Shown here: positions 49,926 to 62,982 of the stretch, one piece after another
Numbering within the stretch: the first letter of the stretch is position 1
How the letters are laid out: each line of letters starts with the position of its first letter
Origin: Xylanimonas protaetiae
GTDB taxonomy: Bacteria > Actinomycetota > Actinomycetes > Actinomycetales > Cellulomonadaceae
DNA length: 64,000 bases
Assembly: GCF_004135385.1 (NCBI RefSeq)
Contig: NZ_CP035493.1
Location: 806,001-870,000, forward strand
Direction of reading: 5' to 3'
The notes under the pieces: generated by a model
The model's input: the letters and a program-made list of their open reading frames with translations, nothing else
What the model was told of the DNA's origin: nothing
Databases searched by the model: none
Translations under genes and position numbers: made by a program

Positions 49926-51061
49926 GCGCGCGGGGCGGCGTCGCCCTCTGCCGGGTTGGTGCCGCCGGCCGTGAACCCCTTGGCGCGGCGCTCGTCGGCC
50001 GCCGTCCACAGGTCGGTGCGCACCTCGGCCTGGACGACCGGGACGACCTCCTCGGCGAAGCGGCGCAGCACGTCCTCCTGCTGCGTGGGCGGCAGCAGGT
50101 GGTTGACGGAGACCGACTGGAGCACGTGGCCGAAGCTCTCGTGGTAGTCGAGGATCTTCTCCGCGACCCGCTCCGGGGAGCCGACGAGCGCCGGGCCGCG
50201 CTCGACGGCCTCCTCGACCGTCTCGAAGGCCAGCGCCTTGCCGACGTGCGTGGCCGGGTCGTAGCCCCGGCGCCGCATCGCGGCGACCTGCGCCTCGTAC
50301 AGCGGCCGGTACTGCTCGACCGCCTCCTCCGTGGTGTCCGCGAGGAACAGGCCGCCCGAGCCGGAGCCGACGTACCCGTACTGCGGGTCGAAGCCGTGCG
50401 CGAGGTACAGCTCGCGGTAGTGGTCGATGAGCACCTGGTAGTTCTCCCGCGGCTGCAGCGCGTTCGCGCTGATGATGGGGTCACCGTGCTTGGCGGCCAG
50501 CTCGACGGCGAACTTCGACGTCGCCGAGCCGTGCCAGATGCGGAAGGGTCCCGCGAAGGGCCGGGGCAGCGTGGTGGCGTTCTCGAGGCGATGCCGGTGG
50601 CGGCCCTCCCAGGTCACGTCCTCCTCGCTCAGCAGCAGGCGGAGCAGCTCGTAGTTCTCCTCGAGGTACTCGTACTGCTTGGTGATGTCGAGGCCCAGCA
50701 GCGGGTACTGGAGGTCCTCGTTGCCCTTGCCGATGGTGATCTCGAGGCGCCCGCGCGAGAGCTGGTCCACCGTCGCGAGATCCTCGGCCACGCGGATCGG
50801 GTCGAGCAGCGAGAGCACCGTGACGCCCGTGCTCAGCAGGATCCGCTCGGTGGCCTGCGCCACCGCCCCGAGGATCACCGTGGGCGCCGACGACAGGACG
50901 TCGCCCGCGTGCCGCTCCCCCACCGCGAACGAGTCGAAGCCGAGCTCCTCCGCGAGCACCGCGTGCTCGACGACGCGCGCGAGCCGGTCCGACGGCGGCA
51001 CCGCCTCGCCCGTGACGGGGTGCGGCGGGTTGAAGACGATGTCGAGCAGCTGGAACCGCAT
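49922..51061 (-). CDS. LLM class flavin-dependent oxidoreductase 4
   Basis: 379 residues. Markers: FDSFAVGERHAGDVLSSAPT, LLSTGVTVLSLLDPIRVAED, DQLSRGRLEITIGKGNE, FAGPFRIWHGSATSKFAVEL and LVGSPERVAEKILDYHESFG. It belongs to the classical two-component monooxygenase group. TGATG overlap with the upstream SsuD-like gene and ATGA overlap with the MFS gene make it tightly coupled. Substrate unknown. Confidence 0.9.
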   Translation of the reverse strand: MRFQLLDIVFNPPHPVTGEAVPPSDRLARVVEHAVLAEELGFDSFAVGERHAGDVLSSAPTVILGAVAQATERILLSTGVTVLSLLDPIRVAEDLATVDQLSRGRLEITIGKGNEDLQYPLLGLDITKQYEYLEENYELLRLLLSEEDVTWEGRHRHRLENATTLPRPFAGPFRIWHGSATSKFAVELAAKHGDPIISANALQPRENYQVLIDHYRELYLAHGFDPQYGYVGSGSGGLFLADTTEEAVEQYRPLYEAQVAAMRRRGYDPATHVGKALAFETVEEAVERGPALVGSPERVAEKILDYHESFGHVLQSVSVNHLLPPTQQEDVLRRFAEEVVPVVQAEVRTDLWTAADERRAKGFTAGGTNPAEGDAAPRA

Positions 51062-52188
51062 CAGGCAGCCACCTCCGCGGCGGCGGCCTCGGCGAGCGCG
51101 GCGTCGCGCTTGGCGACCTCCTCGCGCACGATCGGGATGACGTACCGGCCGAAGTCGACGGCGTCGTCGAGCAGGTCGTACCCGCGCGCCGAGATGACCC
51201 GGACACCCAGGTCGTAGTACGCCAGCAGCGCCTCGGCGACCTGCTCGGGCGTGCCCACGAGGGCGTTCGAGTTGCCCGCGCCACCCGTGGCCTTGGCCGT
51301 GGCGGTCCACAGGACGGAGTCGAACCGCTCACCCTGCGCGGCGATCTCCAGCAGGCGCTGCGAGCCCGCGTTCTCCGGCTTGTCGATCGGGTGACGGCGG
51401 CTGAGCGTGCCGCCGAGGGCGGCCTTGCGCTCCTCGATGCGGCCCAGGATGCGGTGCGCCTTCTCCCACGCGAGCTCCTCGGTGGGCGCGACGATCGGGC
51501 GGAACGCGGCGTGGATGCGCGGCGGCGTGGCACGGCCCGCGGCGGCGGCCTCGGTGTGCACGCGCTCGATCTGCTCGCGCGTGCGGTCCAGCGGCTCGCC
51601 CCAGACGGCGTAGATGTCGGCCTCGGCCGCCCCGACCTTGAACGCGGCGTCGGAGGACCCGCCGAACGAGACGGTGGGCGTGTGCCCGGCGACAGGCCTG
51701 GTGTCGAGCACGAAGTCGTCGAAGTCGTAGAAGTCGCCGTGGTGGTCGAACGGCTCCGCGCTCGCCCACGCCTGCTTCACGATGCGGATGTACTCGTGCG
51801 TGCGGGCGTACCGCTCGTCCTTGGTGAGAGTGTCGCCCTCGCGGCCCTGCTCGTAGTCGTTGCCGCCCGTGATGAAGTGCACGCTGAGGCGGCCGCCCGA
51901 GAGCTGGTCGAGCGTCGCGAACGTCTTGGCGGCGTACGTCGGGTAGGAGACGTTGGGGCGGTGCGCGAGCAGCAGCTCGATGCTCTGCAGGCGCGCGGCC
52001 GTGTACGCGGCGAGGGCCGACGGCTCCGGGCCGGACGAGCCGTACGCGAACAGCACGCGCGTCCAGCCGTTGTCCTCGTGGGCGCGCACGATGCGCTCGA
52101 GGTAGCCAGGGTCGAACGCGGCGGTGGTGCGGGCGGTGGTCTCGCTCGCGTCGTTGGTGGTGGCGATGCCGAGGAACTCGACGGGCAT
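51061..52188 (-). CDS. Alkanesulfonate-monooxygenase-like (SsuD-type) LLM
   Basis: 375 residues, SsuD length. Markers: VEFLGIATTNDASET start, DNGWTRVLFAYGSSGPEPSA, LLLAHRPNVSYPTYAAKTFA, LDQLSGGRLSVHFITGGND, FDHHGDFYDFDDFVLDTRP and VSFGGSSDAAFKVGAA with YAVWGEPLD. These are strong SsuD/msuD-family features (FMNH2-dependent release of sulfite from sulfonates). It is part of the sulfur operon with rhodanese upstream. Best specific assignment in the cluster, though the exact sulfonate is unknown. Confidence 0.92.
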   Translation of the reverse strand: MPVEFLGIATTNDASETTARTTAAFDPGYLERIVRAHEDNGWTRVLFAYGSSGPEPSALAAYTAARLQSIELLLAHRPNVSYPTYAAKTFATLDQLSGGRLSVHFITGGNDYEQGREGDTLTKDERYARTHEYIRIVKQAWASAEPFDHHGDFYDFDDFVLDTRPVAGHTPTVSFGGSSDAAFKVGAAEADIYAVWGEPLDRTREQIERVHTEAAAAGRATPPRIHAAFRPIVAPTEELAWEKAHRILGRIEERKAALGGTLSRRHPIDKPENAGSQRLLEIAAQGERFDSVLWTATAKATGGAGNSNALVGTPEQVAEALLAYYDLGVRVISARGYDLLDDAVDFGRYVIPIVREEVAKRDAALAEAAAAEVAA

Positions 52189-52207
52189 GGTGGTGCTCCT
52201 GTCCGGG

Positions 52208-52567
52208 TCAGACGTGCGCGGCGTCGGCGGCGGGCTCGGTCGCGGGCAGGCCCGCGGCCTTCCAGGCGGGGAAGCCGCCGTCGACGTGGGAGACGCGGGT
52301 GTACCCGCGCGCCGCGAGCGCCTCGGCGACGGGACCGGACCCGTTGACGGACCCGCACACGACGACGACGGGCGTGTCGAGCGAGACGAGCGGCGCCGAC
52401 GTGGTGCCGAAGAGGGCGTCGAGGTCGTTCCGGTCGGCCAGGGTGGCGCCGGGGATCTCGCCGGTGGACGCGCGGCCCGCGGCGGAGCGGACGTCGATCA
52501 GCAGGGCGCCGTCGGCCACCTTGACGCCGGCGGCGTCGGGGGTCTGCAGCTCGGGGGTGGTGCTCAT
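52208..52567 (-). CDS. Rhodanese-like sulfurtransferase
   Basis: 119 residues, one rhodanese domain: GALLIDVRSAAGRASTGEIP, then VVVVCGSVNGSGPVAEALAA with the active-site Cys in CGSVNGSG, and RVSHVDGGFPAWKAAGLP. It should carry a persulfide and handle sulfane sulfur. Lies between two monooxygenases in the operon, 19 bp and 36 bp from its neighbours. It supports a sulfur role for the cluster. Confidence 0.93.
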   Translation of the reverse strand: MSTTPELQTPDAAGVKVADGALLIDVRSAAGRASTGEIPGATLADRNDLDALFGTTSAPLVSLDTPVVVVCGSVNGSGPVAEALAARGYTRVSHVDGGFPAWKAAGLPATEPAADAAHV

Positions 52568-52603
52568 GGTCTTTTCCTCCAGGTGTGGTGGGGCCGGGCG
52601 CGT

Positions 52604-53791
52604 TCAGCGCGCGAGCGCGAGGGGGTGGTCGGCGGCCGCGGCGGGGTCGCCCACGCCCCAGGCCTCGGCCAGGAGCGCGTACGAGCGGCGCGCGTCGGCC
52701 GGGTCGTGGGCGGCGGTGGTGATGAGCAGCTCGTCGGCGCCCGTGACGCGCTGGAGCGTCTCGAGGCGCTCGACGACGGTGGCGGCGTCCCCGACGACGC
52801 GCGTGTCGACGCGGTCGGCGACGACGGCGCGCTCGGCCTCGGTGCGGGCGGCCCAGTCGGAGGCGTCCTGCGGCCGCGGGTACGCGATCGCGCCGTCGGC
52901 GCCGCGGCGGATGGACGCGACCCAGTCGGCGAAGGGCGTGGCGAGAGCGCGCGCCCGGTCGGTGGTCTCGGCCACGAGCACGTCGGCCGAGACGACGACG
53001 TAGGGCGCGTCGAGGACGCCCGGCCGGAACGCCGCACGGTAGGCGGCGACGGTGTCGAGCGTGGTGTGCGGGCTCACGTGGAAGTTCGCGGCGATGGGCA
53101 GGCCCAGCTCGCCGGCGACCCGCGCCGACTCCCCCGCCGAGGAGGCGAGCACGAACAGGTCGAACAGCGCACCCTCGACGGGCGGCGAGGTGTAGCGGTG
53201 CCCGGACTCGTCGGCGAACGTGCCGGCCCGCAGCCCGAGCACCAGCTCGAGCTCCGCGCGGAAGCTCGCGGGACGCCGCGAGGCGCCGACGACCGCCGTC
53301 TGGGCGAGGAACCGTTCACGCAGCACGGAGTCGCCCAGCGACGGCGGCGCCGCGGGCACGTAGAGCCCGTCGACGACGCGCGGGCCCGCCACGGAGGGCG
53401 CCGGGCGGGCGGGTGCCGAGCCCGCGGCCCCGGTCGGCGGCGGGGTGAACGCCCGCCCCAGGCCGAGGTCCACGCGCCCCGGGTGCAGGGCGGCGATCGT
53501 GCCGAACTGCTCCGCCCCGATCAGCGGGCTCGTGGTGCTCAGCAGCGTCGCCCCCGACCCCACCCGGATGCGCTCGGTCCGCGCGGCCACGGCCGCGGCC
53601 AGCACCGACGGCGACGCCGAGGCCACGCCCGGCGACAGGTGGTGCTCCGCGTACCAGACGCGGTGGTAGCCGAGCCGGTCGAGCTGGACGGCGGTGTCGA
53701 CGGCGTCGCGCACCGCCTGCGCGCCCGTGCCGCCCGCGGGGACGAGCGCGAGGTCGAGCACGGACAGGGGCACCCGGGTGGGGAGGGACAT
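52604..53791 (-). CDS. LLM class flavin-dependent oxidoreductase 5 (MsnO8-type)
   Basis: 395 residues. Markers: PLSVLDLALVPAGGTGAQAV, LGYHRVWYAEHHLSPGVASA, RVGSGATLLSTTSPLIGAEQ, ALHPGRVDLGLGRAF and VASSAGESARVAGELGLPIA. The first markers are typical of the MsnO8 single-domain LLM group. An insertion rich in Pro/Ala (about 115-140) separates parts of the barrel. In operon between the amino-acid-type ABC genes and rhodanese. Confidence 0.88.
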   Translation of the reverse strand: MSLPTRVPLSVLDLALVPAGGTGAQAVRDAVDTAVQLDRLGYHRVWYAEHHLSPGVASASPSVLAAAVAARTERIRVGSGATLLSTTSPLIGAEQFGTIAALHPGRVDLGLGRAFTPPPTGAAGSAPARPAPSVAGPRVVDGLYVPAAPPSLGDSVLRERFLAQTAVVGASRRPASFRAELELVLGLRAGTFADESGHRYTSPPVEGALFDLFVLASSAGESARVAGELGLPIAANFHVSPHTTLDTVAAYRAAFRPGVLDAPYVVVSADVLVAETTDRARALATPFADWVASIRRGADGAIAYPRPQDASDWAARTEAERAVVADRVDTRVVGDAATVVERLETLQRVTGADELLITTAAHDPADARRSYALLAEAWGVGDPAAAADHPLALAR

Positions 53792-53829
53792 GGTGGATCT
53801 CCTGGGTCGTTACGGGGTGGGGCGGCCGG

Positions 53830-54828
53830 TCACTCGGTCTTGGGCAGGCCCGGCGGGTTGGTCTCGGGCTTGGCGATGGCCTCGGCCTCCAGGCCCCAGC
53901 GCTGGAGGACCTTCTGGTACGAGCCGTCGTCGAACGCGCCCTGCAGCGCGACCGTCACGGCGTCGACGAGGCCGTTGCCCTTGAGCGTGGTGACGGCGAT
54001 CTGGGCGGTGTTGGGCCAGCCGCCGTTGAGCGTGCCGACCACCGCGAAGTCCTTCGGCGAGACGCGCGCCTTGTACGCCGCCGAGGCGTTGGGGCCGAAC
54101 GACGCGTCGATGCGGCCCGACTGGAGCGCGAGGATGGTGTCGGCGTCGTTCTCGAAGTACTCGACCTTGACGGGCTCGAGGCCCGCGTCGGTGTTCTGCT
54201 TGTCCCAGGCGAGCAGGATCTTCTCCTGGTTGGTGCCCGAGCCGACGGCCACCGTGAGGCCCGCGATGTCCTTGGGCTCGTCGATCTTCGTGATGTCGCC
54301 GCCGGCCTTGACGAGCCAGCCGAGCTGGTCGTTGCGGTAGGAGGAGAAGTCGTAGAGCTCCTTGCGCTCCTCGGTCACGGTGACGTTGGTGATGACGGCG
54401 TCGACGTCGCCCGACTGCACGGCCAGCGGCCAGTCGGCCCACGCCTTGACCTCGAGCTCGAGCTTCTTGCCGAGCGCGTCGGCGACGAGCTGGGCGATGT
54501 CGGTCTCGTTGCCGATGGGGGTCTTCTCGTCGTCGGCGAGGAAGGTCAGCGGCGGGGCGCCGCCCGCGCTGACGGCCACCTTGAAGGTGTCCTTGGCGGC
54601 GAACTCGGCCGGGAGGAGCTTGACGGCAGCGGGGTTCTCGGCCGTGTGGATGCGGTCCTGCTCCGGCGTGGTGTTCACCTGGAGTCCGGCAGCGTCCGCG
54701 GCGGCCTGCAGGTCGCTGTCCCCCGCGGCCGCGGACGCCCCGCTGCACGCGGCGAGCAGCGCGACGACGGGCAGGGCGGCGAGGAGTGCGAGGGCGGCGC
54801 GGGGGCGCCGGCGGGCGTGGGTGCTCAT
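53830..54828 (-). CDS. ABC transporter substrate-binding lipoprotein, amino-acid type
   Basis: 332 residues. A lipobox LLAACSG places the lipid on Cys28. The SBP_bac_3 domain has [74 protein letters not shown] and [15 protein letters not shown]. These proteins bind polar amino acids or related compounds such as cystine or taurine-like molecules. With the next two genes it forms a complete importer. The SAM-IV context suggests a sulfur amino acid ligand. Confidence 0.92.
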   Translation of the reverse strand: MSTHARRRPRAALALLAALPVVALLAACSGASAAAGDSDLQAAADAAGLQVNTTPEQDRIHTAENPAAVKLLPAEFAAKDTFKVAVSAGGAPPLTFLADDEKTPIGNETDIAQLVADALGKKLELEVKAWADWPLAVQSGDVDAVITNVTVTEERKELYDFSSYRNDQLGWLVKAGGDITKIDEPKDIAGLTVAVGSGTNQEKILLAWDKQNTDAGLEPVKVEYFENDADTILALQSGRIDASFGPNASAAYKARVSPKDFAVVGTLNGGWPNTAQIAVTTLKGNGLVDAVTVALQGAFDDGSYQKVLQRWGLEAEAIAKPETNPPGLPKTE

Positions 54829-54852
54829 GGTTGCCTCTCGTGGGGGTGGGGG

Positions 54853-55629
54853 TCACAGGACCTTGGCGAGGAACGCCTGGGTCCGCTCGTGGCGGGGGTG
54901 GGACAGGACCTGGTCGGGCGGTCCCTGCTCGACGACGCGGCCGGCGTCCATGAAGACGACCGTGTCGGCGACCTCGCGGGCGAAGCCGATCTCGTGCGTG
55001 ACGACGACGAGCGTGGTGCCGCCGTGCGCGAGGTCGCGGATGACGTCGAGGACCTCGCCGACCAGCTCGGGGTCGAGGGCCGACGTCGGCTCGTCGAACA
55101 GGAGGACCGACGGGCGCATGGCGAGCGCCCGCGCGATGGCGACGCGCTGCTGCTGGCCGCCCGAGAGCTGGCGTGGCCGGGCGTCGGCCTTGTCGGCCAG
55201 GCCCACGCGGGTCAGCAGCTCGCGCGCCTCGGGCTCGACGTCGGCGCGGCGGCGCCCCTGGGCGGACACGGGCGCCTCGACGACGTTCTCGAGCACGGTC
55301 AGGTGCGGGAAGAGGTTGAAGGACTGGAACACGAACCCGATCCGGGTGCGCTGCCGCAGGACGTCCTTCTCCTTGAGCTCGCGCAGCACCTCGCCGCGGC
55401 GCGTGGTGCGCCGCTCGTAGCCGACGAGCTCGCCGTCCAGCTCCACGAACCCGGCGTCGACCTTCTCGAGGTGGTTGACCAGGCGCAGCAGCGTGGACTT
55501 GCCCGAGCCGGACGGCCCGAGGATCACGGTGACCTCGCCGGGGCGGACCTCGAGGTCGACCTCGTGCAGCACCTCGAGGGTGCCGTAGGACTTGCGCAGC
55601 CCGTGCAGGCGCAGGTGGCCGCCGCTCAT
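54853..55629 (-). CDS. Amino-acid-type ABC transporter ATP-binding protein
   Basis: 258 residues. Walker [11 protein letters not shown] loop [17 protein letters not shown], signature [16 protein letters not shown], Walker [16 protein letters not shown] and switch His in [13 protein letters not shown]. This is the GlnQ/HisP group, matching the SBP_bac_3 protein and HisM-type permease beside it. ATG 55629 overlaps the permease stop. Confidence 0.95.
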   Translation of the reverse strand: MSGGHLRLHGLRKSYGTLEVLHEVDLEVRPGEVTVILGPSGSGKSTLLRLVNHLEKVDAGFVELDGELVGYERRTTRRGEVLRELKEKDVLRQRTRIGFVFQSFNLFPHLTVLENVVEAPVSAQGRRRADVEPEARELLTRVGLADKADARPRQLSGGQQQRVAIARALAMRPSVLLFDEPTSALDPELVGEVLDVIRDLAHGGTTLVVVTHEIGFAREVADTVVFMDAGRVVEQGPPDQVLSHPRHERTQAFLAKVL

Positions 55630-56588
55630 GCCCGGCCCCCGCCCTGCGCGACGCGCGTGAGGTGGCCGCGCGTACGCAGCAGCGCCAGCACCCGCTGGCG
55701 CGGGGTGGGCGGCAGGGTGCGCAGTGCGCCCTTGGCGTAGTGCCGCTCCAGGTAGTACTGCGCGACGGTCAGCACCGTGGTGATGACGAGGTACCAGATG
55801 CCCGCGACGAGCAGCAGCGGGACGACCCGCTGGTTGCGGCCGTAGATGATGCCGACCATGTAGAAGAGCTCGCCGTACGCGAGCACGTACACCACCGACG
55901 TGCCCTTGACGAGGCCGATGATCTCGTTGACCGACGTCGGCACGATGGTGCGCATGGCCTGCGGCAGGACGACGCGCCACTGCTGGCGCCAGCGCGGGAT
56001 GCCGAGCGACGCGGCGGCCTCGTGCTGCCCCTGATCGACGCCGAGGATGCCGGCACGCACGATCTCGGCGCTGTAGGCGGCCTGCGAGAGGCCCAGGCCC
56101 AGGACGGCGGCACCGAACTTGTCGACGACGTCGAGCGTCTCGACGTGGACGAACCCGGGGCCGAACGGGATGCCGAGGCTCAGCTCCGGGTACAGGTACG
56201 CGAGGTTGTACCAGAGCAGGAGCTGCAGGATGAGCGGCACCGAGCGGAACACCCACATGTAGCCCCACGCCACGGACTGGAGCAGCGGCGAGCGCGAGAG
56301 GCGCATGAGCGCCAGCACGGTGCCCAGGCCGAAGCCGATGACCGTGGCCGTCGCGGCGAGGCGGAGGGTGCCCCAGAGCCCTTCGAGCACCGAGGGCCAG
56401 GTGAGGTACGTCGCGACGACGTCCCACTCCCAGTGCTCGTTGCGGACGAGCGAGCTGACCACCATCGCGAGCAGCAGGGCGACGCCCGCGGTGGCGACCC
56501 AGCGCCCCGGGTGGCGCGCGGGGACCACCCGCAGGCCGGCGTAGGGCGGGGCGACCGCCGCGGTGGGCGGTGCGGCGACGGCCGTCAC
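55626..56588 (-). CDS. Amino-acid-type ABC transporter permease
   Basis: 320 residues from GTG 56588. A HisM/GlnP-type permease with about five or six transmembrane helices. [21 protein letters not shown] marks the domain start, [16 protein letters not shown] is the conserved TM2 region, and [20 protein letters not shown] is the EAA coupling loop. An N-terminal extension of about 60 residues includes one extra helix. The start overlaps the DUF1684 stop (GTGA). Confidence 0.93.
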   Translation of the reverse strand: MTAVAAPPTAAVAPPYAGLRVVPARHPGRWVATAGVALLLAMVVSSLVRNEHWEWDVVATYLTWPSVLEGLWGTLRLAATATVIGFGLGTVLALMRLSRSPLLQSVAWGYMWVFRSVPLILQLLLWYNLAYLYPELSLGIPFGPGFVHVETLDVVDKFGAAVLGLGLSQAAYSAEIVRAGILGVDQGQHEAAASLGIPRWRQQWRVVLPQAMRTIVPTSVNEIIGLVKGTSVVYVLAYGELFYMVGIIYGRNQRVVPLLLVAGIWYLVITTVLTVAQYYLERHYAKGALRTLPPTPRQRVLALLRTRGHLTRVAQGGGRA

Positions 56589-57466
56589 CGGGGTGCCTTC
56601 TCGCCCGCGGTGACGGCGAACGGCACGTGGTTGCCCGGCACGGGGGCGGGGCACGTACCGTGGTCGCTGAACGCGTAGGGCAGGTTGATGGTGCGGTTGA
56701 GGTCGACGCGCACGGTGCCCTCGGCGCCGGGGGCGAGCGTCTCGGGCAGGTCGAGCCACAGCACGCGCCACGGGGCGACGCCGGCCGCCTCGTCGGAGAA
56801 CAGCAGCAGCGTGGCGCCGCCGGGCTTGCCCGTGAGCGCGAGCGTCACCGTGCGGGCCGGGTCGCCCGGGTACGGCAGGTCGACCTCGCCGACCACCTGC
56901 GTGCGGTGGACGAGCCCGATGCGCGCCGCGCCGACGGTCTCCGCGCGCGGCTCCGCAAAGAGCCGGACGGTGGCGTCGAGCACCCAGGCGTCGTCGTGCC
57001 CGAACACCGGCACGCCCGCGAACCCGAGCAGGGCGGGCGCGTGCGGGTCGCGGACGCGGACGGCGTAGCGCCCCGTGCGCCGCACGAGCTCGACGGCGAC
57101 CTCGGCGGTCGCGCCCGGGTCGGCGTCGAGCGGCGAGCGGCCCGCGGGCAGGAACGTGCCCAGGATGCGCGAGGCGCCCTCGGCGACGACGGCGTCCGCG
57201 GAGCCGTCGACGACATCGTCGGCGTGCAGGGAGCCGTGCTCGTCGGGCGCGGAGCCGGGGCGCGTGCGGGCACCGTCGGCGTCGGCCCACCACAGCCCGG
57301 GAAGGCCGGGCAGGCGGGACGGCTCGGCGGGGAGCCAGTGGTAGGCGACGAGGCTCAGCCAGCCGTGCGGCGTGGCCAGGTCGCGCTCGCGCTCGGCGTG
57401 CCAGGCGGCCCACCGCTGGGCGGTCCGGGTGCCGACGGGCGTGACCTCGGTGGTCGGTGCGGTCAT
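56585..57466 (-). CDS. DUF1684 domain protein
   Basis: 293 residues with the DUF1684 pattern: [20 protein letters not shown] at the start, [39 protein letters not shown], and near the C-terminus [20 protein letters not shown] with [15 protein letters not shown]. The conserved His/Cys/Asn cluster there may be a metal site or active site. Function is unproven. Its place between two importers and near-overlap with both makes it part of the uptake-and-use pathway. Confidence 0.9.
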   Translation of the reverse strand: MTAPTTEVTPVGTRTAQRWAAWHAERERDLATPHGWLSLVAYHWLPAEPSRLPGLPGLWWADADGARTRPGSAPDEHGSLHADDVVDGSADAVVAEGASRILGTFLPAGRSPLDADPGATAEVAVELVRRTGRYAVRVRDPHAPALLGFAGVPVFGHDDAWVLDATVRLFAEPRAETVGAARIGLVHRTQVVGEVDLPYPGDPARTVTLALTGKPGGATLLLFSDEAAGVAPWRVLWLDLPETLAPGAEGTVRVDLNRTINLPYAFSDHGTCPAPVPGNHVPFAVTAGEKAPR

Positions 57467-57480
57467 GTCGTGCCTCTCCT

Positions 57481-59249
<1,769 letters not shown>

Positions 59250-59253
<4 letters not shown>

Positions 59254-60143
59254 CGCACTGCCCTCCGGTCGTGGGAGAAAGCGCGCCCGAGGCGTCCGAC
59301 GGCGACCACGAAGGCCGCGATCACGACACCGGGCAGGGTGGAGTACCACCAGGCGGTGGCGAGGTAGTTGCGGCCCTCGGCCACGAGCGAGCCCCACTCG
59401 GGGGTGGGCGGGGCCGCGCCGAAGCCGAGGAAGCTGAGCGCGGACACCGCCAGGACGACGGCGCCGAGCTCGACGGCGGCGAGCACCAGCACGGGCCCGG
59501 CGGCGCCGGGCAGCACGTGCCGCAGCACGACGGCGGTCTCGCGCGCGCCGGCGAGGCGTGCGGCCTCGACGTAGGTGGCGCCGCGCACGCGCAGCACCTC
59601 GACGCGCATGACGCGGGCGAAGGTCGCGACGGTCGCGACGCCCACGGCGACGGCCACCTTGAGCGTGCCGAACCCGAGCGCCGTGACGACGGCCAGCGAG
59701 AGCAGCAGGCCGGGGATGGCGAGCAGCACGTCGGAGGCCCGCATGACGAGCGTGTCGACCCAGCCGCCCGCGAACCCGGCGACCAGGCCGAGCGCGCCGC
59801 CGACGACGAGCGAGATCCCGATGGCCACGAACGCCGCCGTGAGCGACAGCCCCGTGCCGTGCACGGTCCGGCTGAACAGGTCCCGGCCGAGGTGGTCGGT
59901 GCCGAACCAGTGCGCGGCGCTGGGCGCCTGGAGCTTGTCGGCGGGCACGCCCGTGATCGGGTCCTGCGCGGCGAACAGGCCGGGCGCGACGGCCCAGGCG
60001 AGCACCACCAGCACGACGGCGGCCGCGAGGACCGCGCCGGGACGCAGGAACGGCCGGGCCAGGCGCCGGGCGCGCGGCGCCGTCGTCGGGCTTCCCGCGG
60101 CGGCCCCGGCGGACGGGGCGCGGACGACGGACAGGACGCTCAT
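59250..60143 (-). CDS. Peptide-type ABC transporter permease (DppC-like)
   Basis: 297 residues. N-terminal helix about 34-56, then the DppC/OppC signatures HWFGTDHLGRDLFSRTVHGT, ALGLVAGFAGGWVDTLVMRA and the EAA-like YVEAARLAGARETAVVLRHV, ending WWYSTLPGVVIAAFVVAVGR. Overlaps both neighbours by 4 bp. Partner of the DppB-like permease. Confidence 0.95.
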
Positions 60144-61183
60144 GCGGCACTCCTCAGCTCGGCGGGGGCGGCGGGGACGGCGGCGCGGCCGGGCACCCCG
60201 GCGGAGCGGGAGCGCCGCGGCAGGCGCAGCAGGCCGCGGCCCGCGGCCGCCGTCAGGTCGATGCGCGGGTCCAGCAGCGGGTACGCGAGGTCGACGAGCA
60301 GGTTGACCAGCACGAACACCACGGCCGCGACGACCACGAGGCCCTGCACCACGGGGATGTCCTGGACGGTCACCGCCTCCTCGACGAGCCGCCCGAAGCC
60401 CTGGCGGGAGAACACGGTCTCGGCCACGACGGACCCCGCGAGCAGGTGGCCGACGAGCACGCCCAGCACGGTCAGCGCCGGGAGCACCGCGTTGCGCACC
60501 ACGTGCCGCGTGAGCACGCGGGTGCGGGTGGCGCCCTTGGCGAGCGCCGTCTCCACGTAGGGCGAGCGCCACGCGGCGTCGAGCCCCTGCGCGAGCACCT
60601 GGGCCACCGACGCCGACGCCGGGATCGCCAGCGTGACGGCCGGGAGCACGAGGGACGCGAAGCCCTCGTTGCCCACCGCGGGGAACCAGTACCAGCGGAA
60701 GGAGAAGAGCTGGAGGAGCAGCAGCCCCACCCAGAAGCCCGGCACGGCCACGCCGAGCGGAGGCAGCGCGAGCAGCAGCCCGCGCAGCCGGTCGGAGCGG
60801 GTCCAGGAGGCCAGCAGGGCGACGCCTCCGCCGACGACGACGGCGATCACGAGCGCGAGCCCCGCGAGCGCCGCCGTCTGCGGCAGGGCCTGGCCGATGA
60901 GCTCGCGCACCGGGGCGCCGCTCGAGAGCGAGGTGCCGAGGTCGCCGGTCAGGGTGTGCCCGAGCTGCGACAGGTACTGCTGGAGCGGTCCCTGGTCGAA
61001 GCCGTAGCGGGCGCGGAGCGCCGCGACCTGGGCCGGGTCGACGGACTGGCCGGCGGACGCGTTGTCGAGCATGACGCTCACGGGGTCGGACGGGAGCAGG
61101 TAGAGCACCACGAACGACACGGTGAAGGCGGCCCACAGCACGGCGGCGGCCGCGAGGACCCGGCCCAGGACGTAGCGCGTCAT
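60140..61183 (-). CDS. Peptide-type ABC transporter permease (DppB-like)
   Basis: 347 residues. DppB/OppB features: [20 protein letters not shown] as the first helix, [20 protein letters not shown] periplasmic segment, [20 protein letters not shown] and the EAA region [20 protein letters not shown]. About six helices. Starts one base after the substrate-binding protein stop. Confidence 0.95.
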   Translation of the reverse strand: MTRYVLGRVLAAAAVLWAAFTVSFVVLYLLPSDPVSVMLDNASAGQSVDPAQVAALRARYGFDQGPLQQYLSQLGHTLTGDLGTSLSSGAPVRELIGQALPQTAALAGLALVIAVVVGGGVALLASWTRSDRLRGLLLALPPLGVAVPGFWVGLLLLQLFSFRWYWFPAVGNEGFASLVLPAVTLAIPASASVAQVLAQGLDAAWRSPYVETALAKGATRTRVLTRHVVRNAVLPALTVLGVLVGHLLAGSVVAETVFSRQGFGRLVEEAVTVQDIPVVQGLVVVAAVVFVLVNLLVDLAYPLLDPRIDLTAAAGRGLLRLPRRSRSAGVPGRAAVPAAPAELRSAA

Positions 61184-61184
61184 G

Positions 61185-62825
61185 TCACTTCCCCGCGATC
61201 CAGGCGTCGTGGAAGAGCAGGCGGCTGGAGGCGTCGAAGGTCACGCCGTGGACGTCCTTCGCGACGCCGATGGACTGCGCGAGCTCGAAGAGCGGGATGG
61301 CGTAGACCTGGTCGAGCACGGCCTCCTGGGCCTTGCCGATCGCGTCGGCGCGCGCGGCGGCGTCGGCCTGCGTGAGCTCGCCGGCGAGGAGGCCGTCGAG
61401 CACCGGGTCGGCGCCGCGCTTGTTGAGGTTGCTGCCCTGGACGCCGAACTGCGGGCGCAGGATGTCGCCGTCGGCGCGCGTGACGTTGTAGTAGTACGTG
61501 TCGTAGTCGCCGCTCTTCTGGGCGGCCGTCTGCTCGGCCTGGGTGAGCTGGCGCAGCTCCAGCTCGACGCCGACGGCGCGGAGCTGCTGCTGGACGAGCT
61601 CGAGCACGGCCTGCGAGCCGGTGAAGTTGGGGGCGTAGATGACGTCGAACGACAGCTTCTGACCGTCCTTCTCGCGGACGCCGTCGGCGCCCTTCGCCCA
61701 GCCGGCCGCGTCGAGCGCGGCGGTCGCGGCGTCGGCGTCGAAGGCGAGGTCCTTCGAGAGGTCGACGTAGCCGGGCGTGGTGGAGGCGAGCACGCTCGTG
61801 GCGGGCTTGAACGCGTCGGAGAGCACGGTGTCGACGAGCTCCTGGCGGTTGATCGCCTGGCTCACCGCGCGGCGCACCGCGACGTCGGCGAGCGGGCCGC
61901 TGGCGACGTTGGGCTGCAGGACGAACACGACGCCCGGGTTGGTGCGCGTGAGCAGCGAGCCGCCCGCACCGGAGATCTGCTGGACGTCCTGCGGCAGCAC
62001 GTCACCGACGGCGTCGAACTGGCCGGAGGCGAGGCCGCCGGCGCGGACGCCCGACTCGGGGACGATGGAGAAGTCGATCTCGTCGACGTAGGCGGCGCCC
62101 TCGTGGTCGGCGACGCCGGAGGCCCACGCGTAGTCGGCGCGCTTGGTGATCACGGCGCCCTGGTCCTGCGTGTACGACTTCAGGACGAACGGGCCGGAGC
62201 CGACGACCTTGCCCTGGAGGCGGGCGGCCGGGTCGGCGGTCGCGGTGGCGTCCGAGAGGATCGCGAGCGTGACGGTCGAGCTGGCCTGGAGGAACTGGGC
62301 GTTCGCGGCCGCGAACACGACCGTGACGGTGTGCTCGTCGACGACCTTGGTCTCCTGGTAGCCCGCGAGGTAGCTGGCCGCGAGCGGCGCCGACGCGCCG
62401 AGGGGGCCGGTGAGGGCGTCGAAGTTCGCCTTGACCGTCGTCGCCGTCAGCGGCGTGCCGTCCGAGAACGTGACGTCGTCGCGCAGGTGGAACGTGAACT
62501 GCGTCAGGTCGTCGCTGACCTCCCAGGAGGTGGCGAGCCAGGGCTTGATCTCGCCCGTCTCCGGGTCCTGGTCGGTCAGCGAGTCGGCGAGCTGGCGGGC
62601 GATGTAGATGCTCACGTTCGAGCCCACCTGCTGCGGGTCGACGCCCGACGGCGAGGCGCCGAGCGCGAACCGCAGCGTGCCGCCCTCGACGGGCGTGCCG
62701 GCGTCGGCGGAGGGCGCACCCCCGGCGGCGGTGCCCGGTCCGGCGCAGGCCGTGAGGGCCAGCGCGGGGGCGACGACGAGGGCTGCGGCGGCGAGGCGCC
62801 AGCGTGCGGGGACGGTTCGAGGCAT
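61185..62825 (-). CDS. Peptide-type ABC transporter substrate-binding lipoprotein
   Basis: 546 residues of SBP_bac_5 type. Lipobox ALTACAG with Cys27. Markers: [60 protein letters not shown] and [20 protein letters not shown]. The family binds peptides, nickel chelates, glutathione or other solutes. In this operon a sulfur-containing peptide or conjugate is likely but unproven. First structural gene of the riboswitch C operon; ATG 62825 with GGAG. Confidence 0.95.
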   Translation of the reverse strand: MPRTVPARWRLAAAALVVAPALALTACAGPGTAAGGAPSADAGTPVEGGTLRFALGASPSGVDPQQVGSNVSIYIARQLADSLTDQDPETGEIKPWLATSWEVSDDLTQFTFHLRDDVTFSDGTPLTATTVKANFDALTGPLGASAPLAASYLAGYQETKVVDEHTVTVVFAAANAQFLQASSTVTLAILSDATATADPAARLQGKVVGSGPFVLKSYTQDQGAVITKRADYAWASGVADHEGAAYVDEIDFSIVPESGVRAGGLASGQFDAVGDVLPQDVQQISGAGGSLLTRTNPGVVFVLQPNVASGPLADVAVRRAVSQAINRQELVDTVLSDAFKPATSVLASTTPGYVDLSKDLAFDADAATAALDAAGWAKGADGVREKDGQKLSFDVIYAPNFTGSQAVLELVQQQLRAVGVELELRQLTQAEQTAAQKSGDYDTYYYNVTRADGDILRPQFGVQGSNLNKRGADPVLDGLLAGELTQADAAARADAIGKAQEAVLDQVYAIPLFELAQSIGVAKDVHGVTFDASSRLLFHDAWIAGK

Positions 62826-62982
62826 GGGTGTCTCCAGGAAGGGGGTACGCCAAGGCGCGGCGTAGGCCGAGGGGACCCGTCAGGACGACGACGGGCAGCG
62901 GGGTCGAGGGGGACCGCCAGGGGGCGGTGTCGGGAGGTGCTGCGGGGCTGCCGCCCCGGGCCGCAGGTCGCGGCGTCGCGTG